64,000 nucleotides of DNA from Arcobacter nitrofigilis DSM 7299. GTDB lineage: Bacteria > Campylobacterota > Campylobacteria > Campylobacterales > Arcobacteraceae. Below, one piece after another: positions 27,725 to 34,440 of this stretch. Both the position numbers and the translations under genes were made by a program. The stretch spans positions 1 through 64,000 of the forward strand of contig NC_014166.1 in NCBI RefSeq assembly GCF_000092245.1, given 5' to 3'. Position 1 is the stretch's first letter, and the number at the start of each line of letters is the position of its first letter. A model generated the notes under the pieces. It ran no database searches. It was given only the letters and a program-made list of their open reading frames with translations, and was not told the origin of the DNA.

Positions 27725-28553
27725 GGCTATTTATAAACTCGTTTAAACTCAAATTTAAATTTTCTAAATTATGAGTTTTGATAAATTTATCCTCTTTTTT
27801 TGTTAGTTCAGGTTTATTAAATATAGTAAACCCACCTTTTAAATCTATAGTAATCTCATTTGCAACCATTCTAAAAGTATCTTTAGAAAAATCAACACCC
27901 ATAAAGAGATACTCTTTATCTTTTCTAAAATCTTTTAAAATAGGAGGCATAGCAAATCCACCCATGGCTTCTGTTAACCAATCCACAAAATCAGCATCTG
28001 AAATAATAAAATTCATCTCAGGTTTTGTTGAACCCATTGGTTTAAATAAAATAGGTAAATCTAAAGTTAGAGCTTCTTTTTCTATTTTTTCATAAGTATT
28101 TTTACTTAGATTAAATTTATAAATGATAAATCTATCATAATCAGCAGTTATTCTTGAAACCCCAGTTATCAAGAAGTGTTCAACATCACTATAGATTTTT
28201 TGTAAACTATCATCCATATTTGTATCAATTACATATTTAGGTTTGATTGCTTTTAACCAAGTATAAACTTTTGGTAAATCATACTCTTTAGAGCTATAGA
28301 TGTGGTTTGTCATTTGAACAATAAATTCTCTACCTTTCCTTTGCTCTAAACTCATAGCAGCTCTTGAGTATTCATACATAAGTCTTGGGCTCATAGCTCT
28401 TCCATTATTTAGGGCTAAAATCATCGAATCACTATCAAATGGAAGTCTTGTTCCATCTTTTGCAATACTATCTTCGAATATACCCATTCCTAAAAATGGG
28501 ACGAGAGTACCACTTTTTAATTTTTCTATTAAGTTATCCATTATGGTATCCAA
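27717..28553 (-). CDS. SIR2-like domain protein
   Basis: This 278-residue protein resembles SIR2_2-type proteins: TLVPFLGMGIF near residues 16-26 replaces the sirtuin GAG motif, VIDTNMDDSLQK corresponds to the TTNYDxLLE motif, and EYLFMGVDFSKDTFRM corresponds to the final FxGYSFxD motif. Such proteins bind or hydrolyse NAD rather than deacetylate. It is first in the operon with clpX and the acetyltransferase, overlapping clpX by eight bases, and has a sigma-54 promoter at 28579-28594. Its part in nitrogen fixation is unknown. Confidence 0.7.
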   Translation of the reverse strand: MDTIMDNLIEKLKSGTLVPFLGMGIFEDSIAKDGTRLPFDSDSMILALNNGRAMSPRLMYEYSRAAMSLEQRKGREFIVQMTNHIYSSKEYDLPKVYTWLKAIKPKYVIDTNMDDSLQKIYSDVEHFLITGVSRITADYDRFIIYKFNLSKNTYEKIEKEALTLDLPILFKPMGSTKPEMNFIISDADFVDWLTEAMGGFAMPPILKDFRKDKEYLFMGVDFSKDTFRMVANEITIDLKGGFTIFNKPELTKKEDKFIKTHNLENLNLSLNEFINSHA

Positions 28554-28578
28554 TCTATTACTTTATATTTCAATAATA

Positions 28579-28594
28579 TGCAAAAGCTGTTCCT
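28579..28594 (-). promoter_or_regulatory. Sigma-54 promoter of the SIR2-like-clpX operon
   Basis: On the minus strand AGGAACAGCTTTTGCA carries GG and GC in the -24/-12 register, 26 bases before the start codon of the SIR2-like gene. Confidence 0.8.
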
Positions 28595-28761
28595 CTGAAT
28601 ATTTATTTTAAATAGAGATATAAGAGAGTTCTTACATAGATTAACCATGAAAATGAAATGACTAGGAATATGAAATAAATTTTTTTTAAATATTCTATAA
28701 AGATTAAAATCCAATCATTTTGCCACAAAATTTTTATATAATTTTTTGATTAAAAGAAAGG

Positions 28762-28998
28762 AGGGTTCATTTTTTCTCTTTTTGTTGCCTTTTTAGCTCA
28801 TGGAAAATGGATAGCTTATTATGGGGAAAATGGAGAAAAACAAGCTTTAAATAGTAAATCATTAATTATTAATGAGAGGGTTAAAGACAGATATGAAATC
28901 TGTACTAATTGACTATAAAAATGGAACTTGTGGTAGGGCTTTAAAAACAATAGTGAAGTCCAATCTATGCCATTAAGTTATGAGATATTGAATTTATA
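28762..28998 (+). pseudogene. Decayed coding remnant in the 563-base gap upstream of the SIR2-like operon
   Basis: After GGAGGG at about 28760 an open stretch reads FSLFVAFLAHGKWIAYYGE, continuing to KDRYEICTN before a stop. Shifting frame near 28905 gives LIDYKNGTCGRALKT, and a third frame gives SMPLSYEILNL then stop at 28998. No ATG opens it. This looks like a small secreted protein gene (signal-peptide-like start) broken by at least two frameshifts; the family is not recognised with confidence. The rest of the 28554-29116 gap holds the sigma-54 promoter and a terminator. Confidence 0.35.
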
Positions 28999-29081
28999 GC
29001 TAATAAGATTGGTAAATAAATTTAAAATTTGGATGGTCTTTTGACTTAACAATATAAAAATAAAAATAAAATAAAATCAAT

Positions 29082-29115
29082 TAGCTACAAGATGAGAGTC
29101 TTGTAGCTATTTTTT
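29082..29115. terminator. Terminator at the 3' end of the nifA operon
   Basis: TAGCTACAAGA and TCTTGTAGCTA form a perfect 11-base stem with a six-base loop. T runs follow on the plus strand (TTTTTT) and, more broken, on the minus strand. It sits just past the stop codon of the peroxiredoxin-like gene at 29117. Confidence 0.75.
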
Positions 29116-29116
29116 G

Positions 29117-29629
29117 TTAACCGTGGCAACCAACTCCTGTATATGATTGATAAACTTTATTTAATTCGATTCTTATTCTTTCCATATCTAAAGGTTTTGA
29201 TAAATCTTCTGGCATATCAATATGATATATAGCACCATCTTTTCCAACTAAAAACAGGGCTTTTGTTAAACAGTTTTTTAAATTTCCGCTTATTATTTTT
29301 GTTCCATACATATTTCCATAATCTTCATTGATATCAAAAACAGGAAGTATTTTTTTAAACTTATAATCAAAATCAATCTTTTTATCAAATATTATATAAG
29401 TAAAAATTTCAACTTTTGCATCATTCATAAACTCATCAAAAGCTATAATCTCTTCTTTAAACTCTTCAAAATTTGGAAATGATAAAAAAATTTGAATCAT
29501 TCTATTTGGACTTGCTTTTTTTAAAGTTAGTTCTTTGTCTTGTAAATCTATAGCTTCAATATCTTCAGCCATATATCCCACATCTATCAATTCATCAATA
29601 AGCTCAAATTCTTCATTCTTGTATTTCAT
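29117..29629 (-). CDS. Peroxiredoxin (Tpx)-like protein lacking the catalytic cysteine
   Basis: This 170-residue protein has a thioredoxin-fold pattern like thiol peroxidase: strand NRMIQIFLSFPNFEEFKEEI where Tpx has the PSxDTxVC active site, then VEIFTYIIFD and a late strand ALFLVGKDGAIYHIDMPEDL. The peroxidatic Cys is absent; cysteines occur only near residue 120 and in the C-terminal GVGCHG. Two paralogues lie at 61182 and 61704 in the nifN operon. Its start overlaps the end of nifA by 17 bases. Function is unknown; a chaperone-like or regulatory role in nif is possible. Confidence 0.6.
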   Translation of the reverse strand: MKYKNEEFELIDELIDVGYMAEDIEAIDLQDKELTLKKASPNRMIQIFLSFPNFEEFKEEIIAFDEFMNDAKVEIFTYIIFDKKIDFDYKFKKILPVFDINEDYGNMYGTKIISGNLKNCLTKALFLVGKDGAIYHIDMPEDLSKPLDMERIRIELNKVYQSYTGVGCHG

Positions 29630-31175
29630 TTGTTATTCCATATTTATTGATTTTATAACCCATTTGTCTAAGAGTTATTCCTAACTCTTTTGCAGCACTT
29701 GATTGGTTAAAGTTATTTGCAATTAAAGCTTCTTTAATAGCCTCTTTTTCCATATCTTCTAAGCTTTTTTTGTGGCTTGCTTGTTTTGATGAAGCTATTG
29801 GTTTATCTTCTAATTTTCCTTTTTCAAGTGCAGGAAGAAGAAGTGACATATCAAAACTATCTATGCCATTTTCATTACCCATTAAAACAATTCTCTCCAT
29901 AGTATTTTCTAGTTCTCTTACATTCCCTGGCCATGGATAAGAAGCTAAAAGTTCCATTGCTTCATCTAATATTTTCACATTTTTTTTATGGTTTTTAATT
30001 GCTCGTTCTAAAAAGAAATTAACAAGTTGTTTTATATCATCACCCCTTTCTCTAAGTGGTGGTAAATCAATTGGTATTACATTTAATCTATAATATAAAT
30101 CTTCTCTAAATTTGCCCTCTTTAACCATTTGCTCTAAATTTCTATTTGTTGCTGCAACTAGTCTAACATTTACTTTAATAGTCTTACTTCCACCTACTCT
30201 TTCGAACTCTCTCTCTTGTAAGACTCTTAGAAGTTTTACTTGAGCAGAAGATGAAATATCACCTATCTCATCTAAGAATAATGTCCCTTTATCTGCTAAT
30301 TCAAATCTTCCTTTTCTAGTCTCTCTTGCATCTGTAAAAGCACCTTTCTCATGACCAAAAAGTTCACTTTCAAGTAAGGTATCAGTAATAGCCGCACAGT
30401 TTAATTTAATAAAAGGTTCATTTGCTCTTTTACTTCTTTTATGAATTGCAGCAGCAACTAGTTCTTTACCAGTTCCTGTTTCTCCTCTTACTAATATTGT
30501 AACCTCTGATTGGGCTATTCTTTGTATTACTTGAAAAACTTGTTTCATCTTTGGACTATCACCAATGATATCTCCAAAGTTGTGAACCTTTGAGTCCCAT
30601 TCCATTTTATAATATGATTTCAAATCTTCTAATCTTTCTTTTTCTTTTATATTTAATTGATAAGAGTAGATAGTTTGTGCAAATATTGAACCAATAATTG
30701 TAAGTATTCTTACACAATCTTCAAATCCTATTTCCGTACTTTTAGTAAGAGCAGCACCCAAAACACCAACAGTTTCATTTTCAACAACTAAAGGAACAGC
30801 TACATATGAAAGATTTGAAAAATCTCTTTTCCCTGATTTATTTAAAAATAATGAATCGTTGTGAATATTTTCCACAACAACTGGTTCTTTAGATAAAGCA
30901 GCAACACCAGTTGCTCCTTCGCCTACTTTATAAACTGATAGTTTTTTTTGAATAGTTGATAATTCAACTGAAGCAAATACTGTAAGTAAATCATCTTCTA
31001 AAATATGAACTGTACAGTTTGTAAGATTCAAACTATTTTTTAAAATCTTAATAGATTTTTCAAGGGAAGTTTCCAAATCATAATGATTTGATATTACTGC
31101 TGAAATTTCATAAAGTGTTGTTAATTCTCTAAGAGTTAAACATGAGTTACAGGCTGTATTATCAAATAATGACAT
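29613..31175 (-). CDS. nifA: Nif-specific transcriptional activator NifA
   Basis: NifA is the sigma-54-dependent activator of nif genes. The 520-residue protein has an N-terminal GAF domain (about 20-165), an AAA+ domain (about 200-435: GETGTGKE, LFGHEKGAFTDA, GTLFLDEIGD, RVLQEREFERVGG) and a C-terminal Fis-type helix-turn-helix (about 480-515, NQSSAAKELGITLRQMGYKI). The sigma-54 contact loop reads GAFTDA instead of GAFTGA. There is no Cys-rich linker between AAA+ and DNA-binding domains as in oxygen-sensing rhizobial NifA; CNSC occurs only at residues 9-12. No nifL is nearby. Confidence 0.93.
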   Translation of the reverse strand: MSLFDNTACNSCLTLRELTTLYEISAVISNHYDLETSLEKSIKILKNSLNLTNCTVHILEDDLLTVFASVELSTIQKKLSVYKVGEGATGVAALSKEPVVVENIHNDSLFLNKSGKRDFSNLSYVAVPLVVENETVGVLGAALTKSTEIGFEDCVRILTIIGSIFAQTIYSYQLNIKEKERLEDLKSYYKMEWDSKVHNFGDIIGDSPKMKQVFQVIQRIAQSEVTILVRGETGTGKELVAAAIHKRSKRANEPFIKLNCAAITDTLLESELFGHEKGAFTDARETRKGRFELADKGTLFLDEIGDISSSAQVKLLRVLQEREFERVGGSKTIKVNVRLVAATNRNLEQMVKEGKFREDLYYRLNVIPIDLPPLRERGDDIKQLVNFFLERAIKNHKKNVKILDEAMELLASYPWPGNVRELENTMERIVLMGNENGIDSFDMSLLLPALEKGKLEDKPIASSKQASHKKSLEDMEKEAIKEALIANNFNQSSAAKELGITLRQMGYKINKYGITNEIQE

Positions 31176-31256
31176 GAAAAATCCTTTTTAATAATAGTAT
31201 AACATACTGAATACAAATTCATATGTAATTTTGTATATAAAATATACAAACTAAGC

Positions 31257-31466
31257 TTAGTTGTTAAGTTTTTTACAAACTTCTTCTTTTGGTAAATTTT
31301 TAGGACCTGGTTGAATCCACCACGTTTCACCATTTGAAAGTTCACACTCTCCACCCCAATTTTCTTCACTATCAAACTCAACAGTTTCTATAATTTCTTC
31401 CATATCTTTTTTCGCAAAATAAAAATATATTTTGCCCTCATTTTCTCTTAACATAACTTTTGCCAT
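31257..31466 (-). CDS. nifT: NifT/FixU family protein
   Basis: This 69-residue protein begins MAKVMLRENEGKIYFYFAKKD and has the family core EFDSEENWGGECELSNGETWWIQP, matching NifT/FixU. NifT is a small beta-rich protein that usually follows nifK; its exact role is unknown and its loss is tolerated in other diazotrophs. Here it is instead 20 bases downstream of a flavoprotein gene and 80 bases upstream of nifA. The start has GGAGAA upstream. Confidence 0.88.
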   Translation of the reverse strand: MAKVMLRENEGKIYFYFAKKDMEEIIETVEFDSEENWGGECELSNGETWWIQPGPKNLPKEEVCKKLNN

Positions 31467-31485
31467 TTTCTTCTCCTTTTTTAAT

Positions 31486-33135
31486 TTAGTCCAATCTATT
31501 TATAAATAGATTTCTTATTTTTGTAAGTAATGAATTATCTTCATATCTTAATCTAAAGTAACCTTTTTGAATCTCTTTTATTAAAATATGATTTTTAAGA
31601 TTCTCATCTTCATTTGGATAATCTTCTCTAAAATGAGCTCCACGGCTCTCTTTTCTTTTCTGTGCTGAAAGTATTATGGCTTCAGATATCTCAAGGGCAT
31701 TTCTTAGTTCCAATATGGAAATAAGTTCAACATTATTTGTTTTTTCTTTATTTATGCAATGAAGTGAATATGACTCTCTTCTTAGATATTTTACATAATC
31801 AAAAGCTTGAATTAAACTCTTTTCAGATCTTATAATTCCTACTTTTTCAAATAAAACTTTTCCTAATGAGATTCTAATTGCATTAAAATTTTTTGTAGTA
31901 TCACCTTCAAAAATTTTATCTATATTTTGAATATCTTTTATAACCGTATTATAATCAATTGGTAAATACTCTTTATAGTGAGTATATTTATAAGCTTTTT
32001 GACCTACTAGTTCCCCAAAGATAGTTCCCTCTAAAAGAGAATTTCCTCCAAGTCTATTTGCTCCATGTACTCCATTTGACGCCATTTCTCCACATACAAA
32101 AAGTCCTTTTATTGAAGTGTCTCCCATATTTGTATCCACTCCACCCATACTATAATGAGCCACAGGTTTTACTTTTAATAACTCTTTGCTAATATCTATT
32201 CCCACTTGATTATAAGCTGCATTAAATAGTGAGGGTAATTTTTCTTGAATTTTTTCATATCCTAAATGTCTTAAGTCAATAAAAACTTCTTTTCCATTTT
32301 GTTGTTGTTCAAGTATTGCTTTTGCAATTTTATCTCTAGTTTCAAGTTCATTAATAAATCGCTCACCATCACTATTCACTAAGTAACCACCTTCTCCTCT
32401 AGCAGCTTCAGTTACAAGATAATTTGTTTTTGCTATTCCAGTTGGATGAAATTGCATAAATTCCATATCTTTTAAAACTAATCTAGCTCTTAAACAAACA
32501 GCTAATAAATCACCCGTATAATCTTGTGCATTAGTAGAGTTTCCTCTAAATATTCCAGCATAGCCACCACCAGCAAGAACAACAGCTTTTGCAGGATATA
32601 CTAAAACAGAAGTGTCTGATCTTCTTAGGCAAACTACCCCAGAAATAGAGTTTTCATGGGTAGCTAGATTTAAAACATAAGTATTAATTAAAAAAGTTAT
32701 ACCAACTTCTTTTGCTTTTTTTATAAGTGCTTGCGTTATAGCAAAACCAGTTTTATCTCCCACATAACAAGTTCTATTTGCCGAGCCTCCACCAAAGGGT
32801 CTTTGTAAGATATTTCCTTTTTCATCTTTGTCAAAATTTACTCCATACTCTTCAAGTTTTGAGATTATACTAGAAGCATTTTTGCACATGAAAGTTATAG
32901 CATTTATATCTGCTAAACTTTTTGATGATTTGAAAGTATCATCAATATGAGAATTTATTGCATAAGAATCTTTAGGATTTAAAACTGCATTTATTCCACC
33001 ACTTGCCATAGCAGAATTTGATTTGAAGATATTTCCTTTTGTGATGAGAGCTACAGTATTATCAACTTTTTTGGCTTCTATTGCTGCCATAAGTCCAGCA
33101 ACGCCACCACCAACTACAACTACATCATAAATCAT
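31486..33135 (-). CDS. FAD-dependent flavoprotein of the SdhA/FrdA/NadB family
   Basis: This 549-residue protein has an FAD motif VVVVGGGVAGLMAAIEAKK, active-site segments QFHPTGI and TEAARGEGGYLVNSDGERF, HYSMGGVDT, and HGANRLGGNSLLEGTIFGELVG. The C-terminal helical domain ends in RGAHFREDYP. This is the L-aspartate oxidase/fumarate reductase flavoprotein family. The size suits NadB, but its place in a sigma-54 operon after an aldo/keto reductase and before nifT suggests a dedicated redox role rather than NAD synthesis. Substrate not determinable. Confidence 0.8.
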   Translation of the reverse strand: MIYDVVVVGGGVAGLMAAIEAKKVDNTVALITKGNIFKSNSAMASGGINAVLNPKDSYAINSHIDDTFKSSKSLADINAITFMCKNASSIISKLEEYGVNFDKDEKGNILQRPFGGGSANRTCYVGDKTGFAITQALIKKAKEVGITFLINTYVLNLATHENSISGVVCLRRSDTSVLVYPAKAVVLAGGGYAGIFRGNSTNAQDYTGDLLAVCLRARLVLKDMEFMQFHPTGIAKTNYLVTEAARGEGGYLVNSDGERFINELETRDKIAKAILEQQQNGKEVFIDLRHLGYEKIQEKLPSLFNAAYNQVGIDISKELLKVKPVAHYSMGGVDTNMGDTSIKGLFVCGEMASNGVHGANRLGGNSLLEGTIFGELVGQKAYKYTHYKEYLPIDYNTVIKDIQNIDKIFEGDTTKNFNAIRISLGKVLFEKVGIIRSEKSLIQAFDYVKYLRRESYSLHCINKEKTNNVELISILELRNALEISEAIILSAQKRKESRGAHFREDYPNEDENLKNHILIKEIQKGYFRLRYEDNSLLTKIRNLFINRLD

Positions 33136-33137
33136 TA

Positions 33138-34247
33138 TTAGACTCTATACATTAAATCGTAGTGTGCTCTTGGAGTTGTTTTTATTTGTGTTATTTTTAG
33201 ATTACTTTTTATATGAACTGGAACTTTTGATGCAAAAAGTGAAGTTATGATTCCAGGAGTTGATCTTACAAATTGAAGTGCTAATTGAATGTCATTTTCT
33301 AAAACCATTTTATTATCTAATAAGTAACCAGTTTCTGCTTTAAATGATTTTTTGAATAGGTGCATTTGAAGTAATGAAGAACTGCTAATAACACCAATTT
33401 TTAGTCTATGTGCAGCTTGTAATAAAGTACACTCTTCACCTTTTACCATTTGTGTTGGCATTGTATATATGTTTGTTTTTGCAATATTAAAAGGAGTTTG
33501 AATATATTTAAAATGATGATTTTCTCCACCAACTTTAAGTGCAATTTCTACTAAATCTTCTAAATTGATATGCTCTCCTGTAGATTTATCACTAAATCCA
33601 TTCCAAACAGCAACCCCATAATATTTTATAAAGCCCATTTTTACCATTTTTTCAAATCGTTTAAAAATAGACTCAACTTTCTTTAGAAATTTTTTGTATC
33701 CATTCTTTTGTATTTGTATTTCTGGATTATGCAAATAATAAATATCAAACTTATCAATTCCCATATTTTCTAGTGACTTTTTACACGACCACTCTATAAA
33801 ATCAGCACTTAAACAGTGTTGATCTAGTTCAATATCTTCTTTTGTAGCAAGTTTTGTTTTGATAATGTTATCTTCAATCCAAGTATATGGATTTTTTGGA
33901 AATGGATATTCAAGTTGAATAAAACCACCCTTTGAACAAATAATTAGCTCTTCTCTTGTAACTATTTTCTCTTCAAAAAGTTCTTTTAATGCAATACCAA
34001 TCTCTTTTTCACTTTGACCATATCTATAATTACTAGCACTATCTATTAAGTTTATGCCATTTTTAACAGCCTCTTTTACACCCTCTATATAGTGAAAAAC
34101 ATAATTCTCTTCTTTATAAGGCTCTTTATTAAAAGTACCAAGACCAAGTTTTGAAAAAATCAGGTCATTGTGTTTAATATAAAATTCTTTGTAAGTTGAA
34201 AATTTTTTTGCAAAATTATGAGTTGCTTCTAGAGTTGCTTCTGTCAT
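33138..34247 (-). CDS. Aldo/keto reductase
   Basis: This 369-residue aldo/keto reductase has the catalytic tetrad visible as LIDSASNYRYGQSE (Asp and Tyr), ICSKGG (Lys) and YYLHNPE (His). It is longer than most (about 320), with insertions around residues 105-130 and 230-260. It is the first gene of a sigma-54-driven operon with the flavoprotein and nifT. A terminator-like hairpin lies between promoter and start codon. The substrate and its link to nitrogen fixation are unknown. Confidence 0.85.
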   Translation of the reverse strand: MTEATLEATHNFAKKFSTYKEFYIKHNDLIFSKLGLGTFNKEPYKEENYVFHYIEGVKEAVKNGINLIDSASNYRYGQSEKEIGIALKELFEEKIVTREELIICSKGGFIQLEYPFPKNPYTWIEDNIIKTKLATKEDIELDQHCLSADFIEWSCKKSLENMGIDKFDIYYLHNPEIQIQKNGYKKFLKKVESIFKRFEKMVKMGFIKYYGVAVWNGFSDKSTGEHINLEDLVEIALKVGGENHHFKYIQTPFNIAKTNIYTMPTQMVKGEECTLLQAAHRLKIGVISSSSLLQMHLFKKSFKAETGYLLDNKMVLENDIQLALQFVRSTPGIITSLFASKVPVHIKSNLKITQIKTTPRAHYDLMYRV

Positions 34248-34273
34248 AAATACTTTTCCTTATTCAATTCCTT

Positions 34274-34311
34274 TGTAAAAAAAGAGTAAAATTGGGGAAA
34301 TTTTACTCTTT
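34274..34311 (-). terminator. Terminator-like hairpin in the leader of the aldo/keto reductase gene
   Basis: On the minus strand AAAGAGTAAAA (34311-34301) pairs with TTTTACTCTTT (34291-34281) and is followed by a T run to 34274: an intrinsic-terminator shape lying between the sigma-54 promoter at 34345-34360 and the start codon at 34247. It could be an attenuator. Alternatively it ends antisense or read-through transcripts. Confidence 0.55.
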
Positions 34312-34344
34312 AAAATTTAACTACAAAAGGTTGACTAATATATA

Positions 34345-34360
34345 TGCAAGAAGTGTTCCT
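34345..34360 (-). promoter_or_regulatory. Sigma-54 promoter of the aldo/keto reductase-flavoprotein-nifT operon
   Basis: On the minus strand AGGAACACTTCTTGCA has GG and GC at the -24/-12 spacing, 98 bases before the start codon, so the leader is about 85 bases long. Three bases in the spacer differ from the nifX/nifN version. Confidence 0.8.
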
Positions 34361-34440
34361 TAAGAAATTAAGAGTTTTAAGTAATTAAAGAGTAACTTAT
34401 CTTTTGTTATCATTAAATAATTCAAAAAAAGAGATATCAA

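Noticed and set aside
31136-31381. 81-codon minus-strand frame overlapping nifT and the start of nifA
   Set aside because: It is in a different frame from nifT, which has clear family motifs, and has no similarity of its own.
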